Below are positions 28,330 to 38,497 of a DNA stretch of 64,000 nt, in pieces (the first letter of the stretch is position 1; every line of letters starts with the position of its first letter). This stretch comes from Prochlorococcus sp. AG-347-K19. GTDB taxonomy: Bacteria > Cyanobacteriota > Cyanobacteriia > PCC-6307 > Cyanobiaceae. The notes beneath the pieces are model-generated. The model did not search any database and was not told the DNA's origin. It saw only the letters and a list, made by a program, of their open reading frames with translations. Made by a program: the position numbers and the translations under genes. The DNA lies in NCBI GenBank assembly GCA_003281335.1, contig QCCG01000001.1, positions 186,001 through 250,000 of the forward strand. The letters are read 5' to 3'.

Positions 28330-28355
28330 AAGAAAAGTAGTATTATACTTTTCTT
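28330..28355 (-). terminator. hairpin across the rpsD stop codon
   Basis: AAGAAAAGTA and TACTTTTCTT form a 10-bp stem that spans the rpsD stop codon. Read on the minus strand, the 3' arm ends TTTTCTTT, which could serve as a weak uridine-rich terminator. It is followed by a second, larger hairpin. Confidence 0.4.
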
Positions 28356-28951
28356 GAATAATATTCAACAACTAGTAGTTCGTTTATTTCAAGAGCCACC
28401 CACTCTCTATCGCATTTCCCATTTATTTTTCCCGTTAATTTAGGTTTGTCTAAATCAAGATGAGGTGGGACATTTGCTAAGCCAGGGAATTCTATATTAC
28501 TTTCTACAAGTTTTTTGCTTGCTTTGTTTTCTTTAATTCCGATTACATCGCCTGATTTGCATTGATAACCAGCAATATCAAGAACCTTTCCATTAACGGT
28601 TACATGGCCATGATTTACTAATTGTCTTGAGCCTGGAATGGTACCTCCAAAACCCAATCTAAAACAAACATTATCAAGTCTGTTTTCTAAAAGTCTTAGT
28701 AGGTTAGTACCTGTAGATCCTTCTTGAGCTCTAGCTTTTTTCACATAACGTACTAGTTGTTTTTCAGAAACTCCATAATTAAACCTAAGTTTCTGCTTTT
28801 CTTCTAGACGAATTGCATATTCTGATCGCTTGCGACGGGCTTGGCCGTGCTGACCTGGAGGATTAGACTTCTTTGAAGCTTTCCTGGTGAGACCTGGTAG
28901 TTCTCCCAAGCGACGCGTAACCCTTAATCTGGGGCCGCGGTATCTTGACAT
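28343..28951 (-). CDS. rpsD: 30S ribosomal protein S4 (uS4)
   Basis: S4 nucleates small-subunit assembly on 16S rRNA. The 202-residue protein begins [20 protein letters not shown], contains the S4 RNA-binding domain ([12 protein letters not shown] near 91-102, NHGHVTVNG near 113-121) and ends with the typical VVEYYSRKV. Length and motifs are normal. It stands alone, away from the main ribosomal operons, as is usual in cyanobacteria. Confidence 0.97.
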   Translation of the reverse strand: MSRYRGPRLRVTRRLGELPGLTRKASKKSNPPGQHGQARRKRSEYAIRLEEKQKLRFNYGVSEKQLVRYVKKARAQEGSTGTNLLRLLENRLDNVCFRLGFGGTIPGSRQLVNHGHVTVNGKVLDIAGYQCKSGDVIGIKENKASKKLVESNIEFPGLANVPPHLDLDKPKLTGKINGKCDREWVALEINELLVVEYYSRKV

Positions 28952-29046
28952 AATTTTAAATTAAATAGAAAATTGCAATAAATTGGATAATTGATTAAAT
29001 TCAATTAAACTAATTACTACTGGAAATATCATTTTACATCATTAAA

Positions 29047-29283
29047 GTGTTCAAAACTATTAACAAATCAATTACTTCTATACTTCTTTTTATGATTTCC
29101 TTTTATCAAAAGTGGTTTTCTCCTTTTTTTGGACCAAGATGCAGATTTATTCCAAGTTGCAGCTCTTATGGATATGAGGCAATTACTAGACATGGTCCTT
29201 GGAAGGGAGGGTGGTTAACTTTAAAAAGATTAAGCAGATGTCATCCTTTAACTCCCTGTGGATGTGACCCTGTGCCTGACTAA
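29047..29283 (+). CDS. yidD: membrane protein insertion efficiency factor YidD
   Basis: This 78-residue protein has a hydrophobic start, then [36 protein letters not shown] and the [13 protein letters not shown] ending, all hallmarks of YidD. The family assists YidC-dependent insertion of membrane proteins at the inner membrane face. The start is GTG at 29047. It is divergent from rpsD and 4 bases upstream of a glutaredoxin-like gene. Confidence 0.93.
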   Translation: MFKTINKSITSILLFMISFYQKWFSPFFGPRCRFIPSCSSYGYEAITRHGPWKGGWLTLKRLSRCHPLTPCGCDPVPD

Positions 29284-29287
29284 ATGA

Positions 29288-29590
29288 ATGAAAATATTTA
29301 TTTTTGTTAGGCAGGGATGTTGCCTTTGTGATTCATTAAAAAACAAACTGGCAAAAATAAATCTTAATGAGTTATTCCCTAATATAGAGGAGCTTAAAGA
29401 AATTGATATTGATAGGGTTGATTTATATAAAGATAAATATAAAAAATATGATTATGAAGTACCTGTTATTGCTGTTGAAAGAATTAGGTCCGAGGAGATC
29501 ATAGAATTGCCTCGCATTTCTCCAAGATTAAAAGATGATCAATTAAAGAATTGGTTTCAAAAAAATATTAGTACCATTCTGGAGAAATAA
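29288..29590 (+). CDS. glutaredoxin-like (DUF836) thioredoxin-fold protein
   Basis: This 100-residue protein has a CCLCDSLKNKL motif (near 11-21), a redox CxxC with an extra Cys before it, and EVPVIAVE with the cis-proline (near 56-63), matching DUF836/glutaredoxin family 2 proteins. It probably acts as a thiol oxidoreductase; the partner is unknown. It lies nine bases upstream of murE and could be read from the same transcript as yidD. Confidence 0.8.
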   Translation: MKIFIFVRQGCCLCDSLKNKLAKINLNELFPNIEELKEIDIDRVDLYKDKYKKYDYEVPVIAVERIRSEEIIELPRISPRLKDDQLKNWFQKNISTILEK

Positions 29591-29599
29591 TTTTTTTAT

Positions 29600-31135
29600 A
29601 TGAGATCTATAAAATTACATAAACTTTTAGATTTGGTAGGAATTATTCCATCATCAAATCTTATCGATCAAGAAATCAATAATATTTCTTTTAACTCTAA
29701 AGAAGTACAAAAAGGAACTTTATTTTTAGGAATGCCTGGTTTAAATGTTGATGGAGGAAAATTTTGTATTGAGGCAATTGAAAATGGCGCAGAGGCTGCC
29801 ATTATTGGGCCTGCTGCAAAACAGAAAATTGGATCTATTGATCGAAAAAGGATTTTGGTTATAGAGGATAATTTAGATTATATTTTTGGTCAAATAGTCG
29901 CTGAGTTTTGGAATAGGCCTTCAAGAAAACTTAAACTTATTGGTGTTACGGGTACAAATGGAAAAACGACGATTACTTTTTTATTGGAATATCTTTTAAA
30001 AAAATTAGGAAAAAAAACTGCATTGTTTGGGACCTTATTCAATAGATGGCCCGGTTTCTCTGAAGTAGCTTCTCATACAACTGATTTCGCTGATAAACTT
30101 CAAAATAAATTAAATGCTGCTGTTGAGGCAGAATCTGAATTCGCGATATTAGAGGTAAGTTCTCATTCTATTGCTCAAAACAGGATATCAGGATGCGAAT
30201 TTGAGGCGGCTATTTTTACTAATTTAACTCAAGATCATCTTGATTATCACCCAGATATGGAATCATATTTTCAAACAAAAAGAAAATTATTTTTCCCACC
30301 TTACTTAAAAGAAAAAGATGGGATTTGTGTATTAAATCATGATGACCATTGGATATCTAAATTATCATCTGATCTTAAAAAAAGATCTTTATTAGTCTCT
30401 ACTAAGATTACTGAAAGTGAATTTGAAAATGATGATTTTTTTTTCGTAACAGATAAAAAATTTACTGAAAGTGGTTCCACTTGTATTTTTCATACACCTA
30501 GGGAAAAAATTCAACTATTTGTTCCACTTGTTGGTGAATTTAATTTAATGAATGCGATTCAAGCAATAACAATTTTGTATAAACTGAATTTTTCTTTAAA
30601 AGATTTATCAAAGTTAATACAATCTTTCCCTGGTGCTCCTGGGAGAATGGAGAAAATACAAATTGATGATAATGACGTTTCAAGATCTCTTCCAACAGTA
30701 ATTGTTGATTATGCCCACACTCCTGATGGATTAAAAAAAGTTTTGCAATCAATTAAAAAACTTTGTGAAGGGAAACTAATAACTGTTTTTGGCTGTGGCG
30801 GAGATCGTGATCGTAGTAAAAGGCCTTTGATGGGATCAATAGCTGAAGAGTTGTCTGATCAACTTTTTATAACCTCAGATAATCCAAGATCAGAAGAACC
30901 CCAAAAGATAGTAAATGATATTTTGATGGGTATAAAAAAAAGAGAAAAAATAACAATTGAAATTGATAGATTTAAAGCAATAAATGAATCTATTAAATTT
31001 GCTAATAAAAAAGATATTGTTTTAATCGCAGGAAAAGGACATGAAGACTACCAAATTCTCAATGATAAAGTTATTAATTTTGATGATAGAAAAATAGCTT
31101 ATAAATTTTTAAAAGAAAAAAATAAATCTCAATAA
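29600..31135 (+). CDS. murE: UDP-MurNAc-tripeptide synthetase MurE
   Basis: MurE adds the third residue to the peptidoglycan stem peptide. The 511-residue protein has the N-terminal uridine-binding domain, the ATP loop GVTGTNGKTT near 114-123, the EVSSHS motif near 194-199, NLTQDHLDYH near 213-222 and the DNPRSEEP motif near 434-441 that selects meso-diaminopimelate. The carbamylated Lys region lies near MESYFQTKRKLF. Length is normal. Confidence 0.96.
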   Translation: MRSIKLHKLLDLVGIIPSSNLIDQEINNISFNSKEVQKGTLFLGMPGLNVDGGKFCIEAIENGAEAAIIGPAAKQKIGSIDRKRILVIEDNLDYIFGQIVAEFWNRPSRKLKLIGVTGTNGKTTITFLLEYLLKKLGKKTALFGTLFNRWPGFSEVASHTTDFADKLQNKLNAAVEAESEFAILEVSSHSIAQNRISGCEFEAAIFTNLTQDHLDYHPDMESYFQTKRKLFFPPYLKEKDGICVLNHDDHWISKLSSDLKKRSLLVSTKITESEFENDDFFFVTDKKFTESGSTCIFHTPREKIQLFVPLVGEFNLMNAIQAITILYKLNFSLKDLSKLIQSFPGAPGRMEKIQIDDNDVSRSLPTVIVDYAHTPDGLKKVLQSIKKLCEGKLITVFGCGGDRDRSKRPLMGSIAEELSDQLFITSDNPRSEEPQKIVNDILMGIKKREKITIEIDRFKAINESIKFANKKDIVLIAGKGHEDYQILNDKVINFDDRKIAYKFLKEKNKSQ

Positions 31136-31216
31136 AATTTCCTAATTAAATAAGAAAGATTTTTACGCAAATCATAAGAAAAGTTTCTTAGAATCAATGG
31201 AGTTATTTTTAATAAA

Positions 31217-31921
31217 ATGAAAGGCTTAGCCTTAGTTGTAGGCGCAGGTGGAATTGGAACACAACTAGCTAAAGATTTGAATGAAAGTGAAAAAGATTTA
31301 GATGTTGTTTTGTGTGGAAGAAAAAGTGAATTTAACCCTTTTTGGGAATTAGATATAGAGGATTCCCAATCCCTTTTGCAGTTGAAAAATAAAATATCAA
31401 ATCATCCTTCAAAATTAAGGCTAGTTGTTAATGCTACAGGGAGACTTCATAGTGATTCTCTTCAACCAGAAAAAAGATTACAACATCTTGATAAAAAAAA
31501 TATGATGGAAAGTTTTTCAATAAATGCCTTCTCTCCTATTTTATTAGCTAAAGCGATTGAAGAATTTATACCAAAAGATTTTGATTTTAATTTTGCAAGT
31601 ATAAGTGCAAGAGTTGGTAGCATTGGAGATAATCAAACTGGAGGTTGGTATTCATATAGAGCTGCAAAATCTGCGCAAAATCAGTTTTTTAAATCTTTAA
31701 GTATTGAATGGGCTAGACGTTTCCCAAAGGCTGCTATCACATTGCTTCATCCAGGAACAGTAGATACTGATTTATCTAGACCTTTTCATAAATTTGTTCC
31801 AGAACATAAATTATTTAGTAAAGAAAAATCCTCCCAATTCTTGATCAATATTATTAAAAATCAATCACCAGCATCTACAGGAAAATTTATTGCATGGGAC
31901 AACTCGGAGATACCTTGGTAA
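31217..31921 (+). CDS. short-chain dehydrogenase/reductase family protein
   Basis: This 234-residue Rossmann protein has a modified cofactor loop GAGGIGTQLA near 9-18, VNATGRLH near 74-81, the Ser-Tyr-Lys set in SISARVG (near 133), GGWYSYRAAKSAQNQFF near 145-161 and HPGTVDTDLSRPF near 184-196. It resembles CsgA/C-factor-type reductases. The substrate is unknown. An inverted repeat (TAAGAAA-AG-TTTCTTA) precedes it near 31,180. Confidence 0.82.
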   Translation: MKGLALVVGAGGIGTQLAKDLNESEKDLDVVLCGRKSEFNPFWELDIEDSQSLLQLKNKISNHPSKLRLVVNATGRLHSDSLQPEKRLQHLDKKNMMESFSINAFSPILLAKAIEEFIPKDFDFNFASISARVGSIGDNQTGGWYSYRAAKSAQNQFFKSLSIEWARRFPKAAITLLHPGTVDTDLSRPFHKFVPEHKLFSKEKSSQFLINIIKNQSPASTGKFIAWDNSEIPW

Positions 31922-31948
31922 ACTAAATTTTTTTATATCAATAGATCT

Positions 31949-33124
31949 TTAAGTCAATATTTTTTTTATTTCTCTAGCAAGTAAATCAATCTCAGCTTCT
32001 GTAGTCATTTGATGTATGCATGCTCTAAACCATTTTGGATCTTCTAAAACTCTAATCCAAATTTTCTTTTCTCCAAGTTTCTTTACATATTTATCCTTAT
32101 CTTTAATATTTTCGATATTAAAACTAACAATCCCATTTAAATATTTTTTTTCTAAAACTAATTCAACACCCTTTGATTGATTTAATTCATCCCAAAGTTT
32201 TCCACTTAATTTTTTGATATTTTTGTTTTTTTGTTTTTCATGGCAGTCTTTATCCAAAAGATCTAAAGAATTCCGAAGCCCAGAAAGTAAGGGAATACAA
32301 GAGGTAGCTATTTCAAATTTCCTTGCATCATCATGAAAAAGATTATCTGAAGGCTCATAAATGCCTTGTTCTTTTTTTAATGATTTCCAACCAATTATTG
32401 TTGGATCTGTTTCACGAATAAATCTATCTGAGACATAAATGGCTCCAAGTCCTTCTGGTCCACATGCCCATTTGTGAGAAGTTATTGAATATAAATCAGA
32501 ATAAAAAACTTCTTTTTCAATATTTATGTGCCCAAAGGTTTGAGCACCATCAACAAGTAAATAAGAGTTTTCTCGATTATTTTTTAATTCTATAGAAATT
32601 TCTTTTAAAGGAATTTTATATCCAAAGTTCCATAAGATATGAGAAATAATTAGGATCTTAGTTTTACTATTTAGATTTTTCAAAATCTCTAAAGTTATAT
32701 TTTCGTCGTTTAGATTTTTAATTTTTTGGATTGGCAAAATTTTAAATATTAATTTATTTCTTCTGCAAAATTCTCGACTTGCAGCCACTACTCCAGGATG
32801 TTCACAGTCACTTATTAACAACTCTTCTCCCTCTTTTACTTTTATTCCCCAAAAGGGCAAAATCATACCGGAAGAGATATTTTCGGTAAAAGCTACATTC
32901 TTTGAATTGACACCTAATTTTTGCGCAATGATTCTTTTTGTGGTCAATATTTCTTTATAAATAAAAGGCCACATATCATTGGTAAATGGTCCTAAATCTT
33001 GGATAATCTCCCAAGTTTTAACTATTGCTTCTAAAGAAGATTTTGGTAATGGTCCTTGACCGCCATAGTTGAAATAATACTTATTTTTTAATGCGGGTAT
33101 TTGATCTCTTAGATTATTTCTCAT
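31949..33124 (-). CDS. class V aminotransferase family protein (isopenicillin epimerase/cysteine desulfurase-like)
   Basis: This 391-residue PLP enzyme contains FNYGGQGPLP near 18-27, ISDCEHPGV near 104-112, VDGAQTFGHI (191-200) and the PLP lysine at 218 in SITSHKWACGPEG. It lacks the clear C-terminal catalytic Cys loop of IscS-type desulfurases, so an epimerase or other lyase activity is possible. It converges with the SDR gene and is downstream of arsM on the same strand. Confidence 0.8.
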   Translation of the reverse strand: MRNNLRDQIPALKNKYYFNYGGQGPLPKSSLEAIVKTWEIIQDLGPFTNDMWPFIYKEILTTKRIIAQKLGVNSKNVAFTENISSGMILPFWGIKVKEGEELLISDCEHPGVVAASREFCRRNKLIFKILPIQKIKNLNDENITLEILKNLNSKTKILIISHILWNFGYKIPLKEISIELKNNRENSYLLVDGAQTFGHINIEKEVFYSDLYSITSHKWACGPEGLGAIYVSDRFIRETDPTIIGWKSLKKEQGIYEPSDNLFHDDARKFEIATSCIPLLSGLRNSLDLLDKDCHEKQKNKNIKKLSGKLWDELNQSKGVELVLEKKYLNGIVSFNIENIKDKDKYVKKLGEKKIWIRVLEDPKWFRACIHQMTTEAEIDLLAREIKKILT

Positions 33125-33160
33125 GGAAATTTATATTATAATTTCAACTCCTAAATTTTT

Positions 33161-33955
33161 TTAAATATTGCCCACTAAAGTTACTGTTCTAAATTCAATA
33201 TCCTCAATTACTTTCCAAGGTTCAGCACTCCTTTCTGCAAATTTTAAATTTTTAAATCCTAGTTCTTTAAAATCACTTATAAACTCTGGCTCATACCATG
33301 CTCCACTAATACATCCTGTCCATAAATCATGATCATTTTGCAATCTTAAAGGAACTTTTTTGTTAGAGACGATATCGCTAATTGCAATTCTTCCATTATC
33401 GTTTAAAACTCTTTTTATGTTATTTAGAAGGTTATTTCTAGATTCTGGACTTACCAAGTTTAAAACGCAATTACTTAAAATAATATCAACTGATTTATCT
33501 GCGATTAATGGATTTAAATTTTTATCTAATTCATCAAGTTTTTCAATTGAACCTTCTAGAAATTCTGTATTGTTGAAACCTATATTTTTTGTAACTTCTT
33601 TAGATGCTGATCTTGATAAAGAAAGCATGTCAGGATTCTGATCAACTCCAATAACTTTCCCTTCTTTCCCAACAATTTGGGCACAAATAAAAGCATTTTT
33701 GCCGCTACCACTTCCAAGATCTAAGACAATATCATTTTTTTGAACATATTTTGTTGGATCACCACACCCATAGTCTCTTTCTATAACCTCTTGAGGAATT
33801 ACTTCTAGTAAAACGGGATCAAACCCAACTGGTGTACAAAGACAACTTTCTTTTTCTTGTGCCGCTGAGCCATATCTTTCTTGAATCGCATCTTTATGAT
33901 CGAATTGATGAGGTGCTTTTTTCGATGTGTTTGTATTACAGCAACTTTCAGACAT
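33161..33955 (-). CDS. arsM: arsenite S-adenosylmethionine methyltransferase
   Basis: ArsM methylates trivalent arsenic to volatile or less toxic forms. Starting at 33955 the protein has 264 residues, the SAM motif LDLGSGSGKNAF (78-89) and the three conserved cysteines at 64 (DYGCGDP), 163 (SNCVLNL) and 215 (GCISGAW). A further Cys-rich start (SESCCN; SCLCTP) is typical of some cyanobacterial ArsM proteins. An upstream in-frame ATG (34051) would run through the terminator of the neighbour, so it is rejected. Confidence 0.93.
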   Translation of the reverse strand: MSESCCNTNTSKKAPHQFDHKDAIQERYGSAAQEKESCLCTPVGFDPVLLEVIPQEVIERDYGCGDPTKYVQKNDIVLDLGSGSGKNAFICAQIVGKEGKVIGVDQNPDMLSLSRSASKEVTKNIGFNNTEFLEGSIEKLDELDKNLNPLIADKSVDIILSNCVLNLVSPESRNNLLNNIKRVLNDNGRIAISDIVSNKKVPLRLQNDHDLWTGCISGAWYEPEFISDFKELGFKNLKFAERSAEPWKVIEDIEFRTVTLVGNI

Positions 33956-33986
33956 ATTTTTCAGAGGACTCTTGATAAATATAGCC

Positions 33987-34016
33987 AAAAAAAAAGCCCT
34001 TAAAAAGGGGCTTTTA
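33987..34016 (-). terminator. intrinsic terminator of the DUF4278 gene
   Basis: AAAAGCCC pairs with GGGCTTTT (33992-34015, 8 bp plus a G-T pair). On the minus strand the stem is followed by a run of T residues (TTTTTTTTTGGC). This is a classical factor-independent terminator lying 17 bases after the small gene's stop. Confidence 0.85.
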
Positions 34017-34031
34017 ATTTGTTTAATTAAA

Positions 34032-34205
34032 TTATTTAGTGTAATTAACACCTCTGTAATTTAATTCTGCTTTTTCATTACTTGAAGAAGCGTCATCCAT
34101 TCTGTTGGTGTATACGTTTCTTCTGTAGGTAAGTTCAACAAGTTGCTTTTTAGCAGCTTCTTTGTTTTGAACGTAGTTTTTACCTCTGTAAGTTAAAGTA
34201 GTCAT
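34032..34205 (-). CDS. DUF4278 small protein
   Basis: From the ATG at 34205 the product has 57 residues and shows two copies of a YRG/YRRNVY type motif (TLTYRGKNYVQNK near 3-15; LTYRRNVYTNR near 23-33; ELNYRGVNYTK at the end), typical of DUF4278. Two in-frame upstream ATGs (34241, 34229) would add a non-family extension. The gene has its own promoter, a structured leader and a strong terminator, so it is a highly expressed single-gene unit. The function is unknown. Confidence 0.75.
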   Translation of the reverse strand: MTTLTYRGKNYVQNKEAAKKQLVELTYRRNVYTNRMDDASSSNEKAELNYRGVNYTK

Positions 34206-34310
34206 GTTTCGATGTGACAACACGGCCATCCCCCGTTCCATGGTATGACTCGAACTGCGCCCTCAAATGAGGGTGAACGAAAAAGTAGCAATTGCTACCA
34301 AATTATTATA
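34206..34310 (-). promoter_or_regulatory. promoter and two-hairpin 5' leader of the DUF4278 gene
   Basis: On the minus strand TATAAT (34310-34305) is followed by the perfect 14-base palindrome GTAGCAATTGCTAC (34298-34285) with TTTTT behind it, then CCCTC-ATTT-GAGGG (34273-34260), then GGAACGGGGGATGG. Transcription would start near the palindrome, giving a leader of about 90 bases. The first hairpin with its T run resembles an attenuator. The rest of the gap up to 34,461 is featureless AT-rich sequence. Confidence 0.5.
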
Positions 34311-34461
34311 AGCCTATTTTTAGCTGCATGTCTAGCTTTTACAAATAGAAACGAAGATTTAATGTTTTTTTAATTATTATCTTAGGTAAATTTTTTTATA
34401 AATAGTCTCTAAAAAAGGTTTATGTTTATATTTGGTTTAATCTTCAAGTAACTATTTATTT

Positions 34462-34719
34462 ATGACAGGTTTTTTATATTTCTTGGGAAATACTTTAAGG
34501 TGGCCAGTGTTAAAGCCAAAAGAATTTTTTTCACTACATGCTTATTTTACAATTATTTATTTGATAACTTTTACTTTGAGTAAATATGATGTAAGCCAAT
34601 CAAATTTAGTTTTTACTTTAGGAATTCTTGCACCTCTTTTAATCGCTATTGGTCAAGGACTTCCAATTGATTGCCTTGATATGGAATCATCTTTGTTGAA
34701 GGAATTAAAAACTAAATAA
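34462..34719 (+). CDS. small hypothetical membrane protein
   Basis: This 85-residue protein has two likely membrane segments (about 27-42, YFTIIYLITFTL, and 48-64, LVFTLGILAPLLIAIG) and an N-terminal amphipathic part. I do not recognise a family. It is convergent with nfu. Its codon use is like that of core genes. Confidence 0.6.
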   Translation: MTGFLYFLGNTLRWPVLKPKEFFSLHAYFTIIYLITFTLSKYDVSQSNLVFTLGILAPLLIAIGQGLPIDCLDMESSLLKELKTK

Positions 34720-34741
34720 TATATATTTCAGTTAAAAATTT

Positions 34742-34987
34742 TTATAAAACCTGGACAACTTCGCTTATTTCAGGAATCATTTCTTTTAACTTTCTTTCAA
34801 TACCCATTTTGAGAGTCATAGTGCTACTTGGGCAACTACCACATGCTCCTTGAAGTCTGACTTTGACAATTGGACCATCTATTTCTGCAATCTCTACATT
34901 ACCTCCATCAGAAATTAAAAAAGGTCTTAGCTCGTCAAGGACTTTTTCTACATTTTCGTTTGTCAGCGAGAGTGTTTCAGTACTCAT
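34742..34987 (-). CDS. nfuA: NifU C-terminal-like iron-sulfur scaffold (Nfu)
   Basis: This 81-residue single-domain protein has [11 protein letters not shown] near 28-38 and the cluster-binding motif [14 protein letters not shown] near 53-66. Nfu proteins carry [4Fe-4S] clusters to photosystem I and other targets in cyanobacteria. Length is that of cyanobacterial NifU-like scaffolds. Divergent from mqo with a 70-base gap. Confidence 0.93.
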   Translation of the reverse strand: MSTETLSLTNENVEKVLDELRPFLISDGGNVEIAEIDGPIVKVRLQGACGSCPSSTMTLKMGIERKLKEMIPEISEVVQVL

Positions 34988-35057
34988 AATTTTGGTTTAA
35001 CTTTATAATAAGCCTAGAAAGAAATCTGATTAATTGCAAAAAAGATAATTTTCTGTT

Positions 35058-36554
35058 GTGACTTCATCTAAAAATTCCACTAATGACAATAGCTACTTTG
35101 ATGCAGTCTTAGTAGGAGCAGGGATAATGAGTAGTACTTTAGCCCTCCTAATTTCAGAAGTTTTACCAGATTTAAAATTTCTTATTATAGAAAAATTAAA
35201 TGCTCCAGGAAGTGAAAGTACTGGCGCTTTTAATAATGCAGGTACAGGACATGCGGCTAATTGCGAATTAAACTATACCCCTTTAGATGAAAAAGGAAAT
35301 CTAAAAATAGATAAAGCCCTCTCAATAAATCGTTCTTTTGAAACATCCATGTCTTTATGGGCCTCATTGTATGAAGCAGGGAAAATTGATATTAAGAAGT
35401 TTCTCAAATTTATTCCTCATATTAGCTTTGTTTCTGGTCAGGATAATATTTCTTTTTTAAAAAAAAGATTTCAGAAAATGACCGAAAATCCTGAATTTAT
35501 CGATATGGAATTTTCTACATCTTTTGATGAAATTTCATCATGGGCTCCTCTAATAACAAAAGACAGAAGTCCAACTACTCAAATTGCTGCTACCAGAATA
35601 GGTAGAGGAACTGATATTAATTTTGAGGCTTTAACTAAAGAGTATTTGTCATTAGTTTCCTTAAACAAAAATGTTGAAATTAGATACAAAACAGAATTAG
35701 TAGATTTAAAGAAAATTGATAAAAAACAATGGGAACTAGAAATCAGTTCTGAAGGTAGAAAAACTTCAATTAGAACTGGCTACGTTTTTCTTGGTGCTGG
35801 TGGAAAAACAATTAATTATTTACAAAAATCAAAAATTCCAGAAGCAAAAAGTTATGGTGGATTTCCTGTTAGTGGGAAATGGCTTATTTGCGAGAAGAAA
35901 GATCTAACAGAAAAACATAACTCAAAAGTATATGGTAAAGCTGATATTGGATCGCCCCCAATGTCTGTGCCTCATTTAGACACCAGATGGATTGATAATA
36001 AAAAACTTCTTTTATATGGACCTTTTGCTGGATTTACAACGAAATTTCTAAAACAAAGTTCATACTTTGACTTGTTTAGTTCAATTAAAAAGAATAATAT
36101 TTTTTCTATGTTAGACGTTGGTTTCAAGAACAACGATTTAATTAATTACCTAATATCACAATCATTAAAGAACCATAACTCGAGAGTTGAGAATTTAAAG
36201 AATATGATGCCATCAGCTAATCCTTCTGATTGGTATTTAAAAAATGCTGGTCAAAGAGTCCAAATAATTAAAAAAACTGAAGGTGGTGGTTCTTTGAAAT
36301 TTGGAACTGAGATTGTAAATTCATCTGATGGATCATTATCTGCTTTGTTGGGAGCCTCTCCGGGAGCAAGTACTGCGGTTTCAATTATGGTTGAGGTTCT
36401 AGAAAAATCTGTTTTATTTTTAAACGATAAGAATAATCTTCATAAAAAAATAAATGACTTAATTCATCCAGAACTATCATTCTCTGAAAATTACAGTACC
36501 TTCATAAAAGAAATTAAAAAAAGAAATAATTCCATTTTTGGTTTCCATCCATAA
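35058..36554 (+). CDS. mqo: malate:quinone oxidoreductase
   Basis: Mqo oxidises malate to oxaloacetate and passes electrons to the quinone pool at the membrane. The 498-residue flavoprotein shows the FAD motif [18 protein letters not shown] near 17-34, [12 protein letters not shown] near 57-68, GRGTDINF near 182-189 and [15 protein letters not shown] near 431-445. The start is GTG. This is a typical Mqo length. Confidence 0.94.
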   Translation: MTSSKNSTNDNSYFDAVLVGAGIMSSTLALLISEVLPDLKFLIIEKLNAPGSESTGAFNNAGTGHAANCELNYTPLDEKGNLKIDKALSINRSFETSMSLWASLYEAGKIDIKKFLKFIPHISFVSGQDNISFLKKRFQKMTENPEFIDMEFSTSFDEISSWAPLITKDRSPTTQIAATRIGRGTDINFEALTKEYLSLVSLNKNVEIRYKTELVDLKKIDKKQWELEISSEGRKTSIRTGYVFLGAGGKTINYLQKSKIPEAKSYGGFPVSGKWLICEKKDLTEKHNSKVYGKADIGSPPMSVPHLDTRWIDNKKLLLYGPFAGFTTKFLKQSSYFDLFSSIKKNNIFSMLDVGFKNNDLINYLISQSLKNHNSRVENLKNMMPSANPSDWYLKNAGQRVQIIKKTEGGGSLKFGTEIVNSSDGSLSALLGASPGASTAVSIMVEVLEKSVLFLNDKNNLHKKINDLIHPELSFSENYSTFIKEIKKRNNSIFGFHP

Positions 36555-36609
36555 TTCTAATTAGCTAGTATTAATCAAGATGTAATAAGAGGAGAATTTT
36601 TCTTTCTAT

Positions 36610-38418
36610 ATGACTGATATATCGGTTTCAAAAATTAGAAATTTCTGCATAATTGCTCATATTGACCATGGCAAATCTACCCTTGCAGATAGGTTACTTC
36701 AAGATACTGGCACTGTGCAGCAAAGGGATATGCAAGAACAATTTTTGGATAGTATGGATCTTGAAAGAGAGAGAGGAATTACTATCAAGTTACAGGCCGC
36801 TAGGATGAAATATAAAGCTGACGATTCCCAAGAATATGTTTTGAACTTAATAGATACTCCAGGGCATGTTGATTTCTCTTATGAGGTTAGTAGATCTCTT
36901 CAAGCTTGTGAAGGCGCCTTACTTGTTGTTGATGCAAGTCAAGGAGTAGAAGCTCAAACCTTAGCTAATGTTTATCTTGCCTTAGAAAATAATCTTGAAA
37001 TAATTCCTGTTTTAAATAAAGTTGATTTACCAGGTGCTGATGCTGAAAAAATAAAACAAGAAATAGAGGAAATTATTGGACTTGATACATCTAATGCAAT
37101 AAATTGTTCAGCAAAAACTGGAGTTGGTATTAAAGATATTTTGGAAGCAATCGTAAGAAGAGTACCTCCTCCTCAAGATGAAATTAAACTACCTACAAAG
37201 GCACTGATTTTTGATTCTTATTATGATCCTTACAGGGGAGTTATTGTTTATTTCAGGGTGATATCTGGGTCTCTAAATAAGAGAGAAAAAATATTATTAA
37301 TGGCAAGTAAGAAAAATTATGAACTAGATGAGATAGGAATAATGGCGCCTGATCAGCAGCAAGTTGATGAATTACATGCAGGAGAAGTTGGTTATTTAGC
37401 TGCTTCTATAAAATCAGTTGCTGATGCGAGAGTGGGAGATACGATTACTCTTTTAAATTCACCTGCCAATGATCCTTTGCCTGGATATAAGACAGCAAAT
37501 CCTATGGTTTTTTGTGGCTTATTCCCGACTGATGCTGATCAATTCCCAGATTTAAGAGTATCACTAGAAAAATTACAATTATCTGATGCAGCTTTAAAAT
37601 ATGAGCCCGAAACCAGTAGCGCGATGGGCTTCGGATTTAGGTGCGGATTCCTCGGACTTCTTCATATGGAGATTGTTCAAGAAAGATTAGAAAGAGAATA
37701 TGACTTGGATCTAATTGTAACGGCACCATCAGTTATTTATAGAGTTAATTTAAATCAGCAGGAACATATCTTTATTGATAATCCTTCTACAATTCCTGAT
37801 CCACAACTTAGAGAATCAATAGAAGAGCCTTATGTGAAAATGGAAATTTATGCTCCCAATGAATTTAATGGAACATTAATGGGTTTATGTCAGGAAAGAA
37901 GGGGAGTATTTATAGATATGAAATACATAACAACAGATCGAGTTACTTTGATTTATGAAATTCCATTGGCAGAAGTTGTTACAGATTTCTTTGATCAAAT
38001 GAAAAGTAGAACCCAAGGTTATGCATCAATGGAATATCATTTGATTGGCTACAGAAAAAATGACCTTGTTAGATTAGATGTTCTAATAAATTCAGAAAGA
38101 GCAGATCCATTAACTTCTATTGTTCATAAAGATAAGGCTTATGGAATTGGCAGAAGTTTAGTTGAGAAATTAAAAGAACTTATTCCAAAACAACAATTTA
38201 AAATACCTATTCAAGCATCAATCGGTAGCAGGATTATTGCAAGTGAAAGCATAAGTGCTTTGCGAAAAGATGTTTTATCTAAATGTTATGGAGGGGATAT
38301 TTCTAGGAAAAAGAAACTTTTAAAGAAACAAGCCAAAGGTAAAAAGAGGATGAAGGCAATGGGTAAAGTTGAAGTCCCTCAAGAAGCTTTTATGGCAGTC
38401 TTGAAATTAAACCAGTAA
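36610..38418 (+). CDS. lepA: elongation factor 4 (LepA)
   Basis: LepA is a membrane-associated GTPase that back-translocates or assists ribosomes under stress. The 602-residue protein has G1 AHIDHGKS near 16-23, RGITIK near 56-61, DTPGHVDF near 81-88 and NKVD near 135-138. The LepA-specific C-terminal part ends [27 protein letters not shown] ribosome binding site lies about 20 bases upstream. Confidence 0.97.
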   Translation: MTDISVSKIRNFCIIAHIDHGKSTLADRLLQDTGTVQQRDMQEQFLDSMDLERERGITIKLQAARMKYKADDSQEYVLNLIDTPGHVDFSYEVSRSLQACEGALLVVDASQGVEAQTLANVYLALENNLEIIPVLNKVDLPGADAEKIKQEIEEIIGLDTSNAINCSAKTGVGIKDILEAIVRRVPPPQDEIKLPTKALIFDSYYDPYRGVIVYFRVISGSLNKREKILLMASKKNYELDEIGIMAPDQQQVDELHAGEVGYLAASIKSVADARVGDTITLLNSPANDPLPGYKTANPMVFCGLFPTDADQFPDLRVSLEKLQLSDAALKYEPETSSAMGFGFRCGFLGLLHMEIVQERLEREYDLDLIVTAPSVIYRVNLNQQEHIFIDNPSTIPDPQLRESIEEPYVKMEIYAPNEFNGTLMGLCQERRGVFIDMKYITTDRVTLIYEIPLAEVVTDFFDQMKSRTQGYASMEYHLIGYRKNDLVRLDVLINSERADPLTSIVHKDKAYGIGRSLVEKLKELIPKQQFKIPIQASIGSRIIASESISALRKDVLSKCYGGDISRKKKLLKKQAKGKKRMKAMGKVEVPQEAFMAVLKLNQ

Positions 38419-38497
38419 TTTCTTTTAATTTAAAATTTATAGCTATTTATTTTTAAAAGAATTGGGTATATTTTATTTATATCTTTAAAAAAAGATT

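Noticed and set aside
33956-34051. N-terminal extension of arsM to the upstream ATG at 34051
   Set aside because: It would read through the intrinsic terminator at 33992-34015, adds a hydrophobic stretch foreign to ArsM, and the natural start MSESCC is at 33955.
34206-34260. tRNA-like T-arm (GTTCGAGTC) on the minus strand before the DUF4278 gene
   Set aside because: No 5-bp stem can be formed around the loop and no other cloverleaf arm is present.
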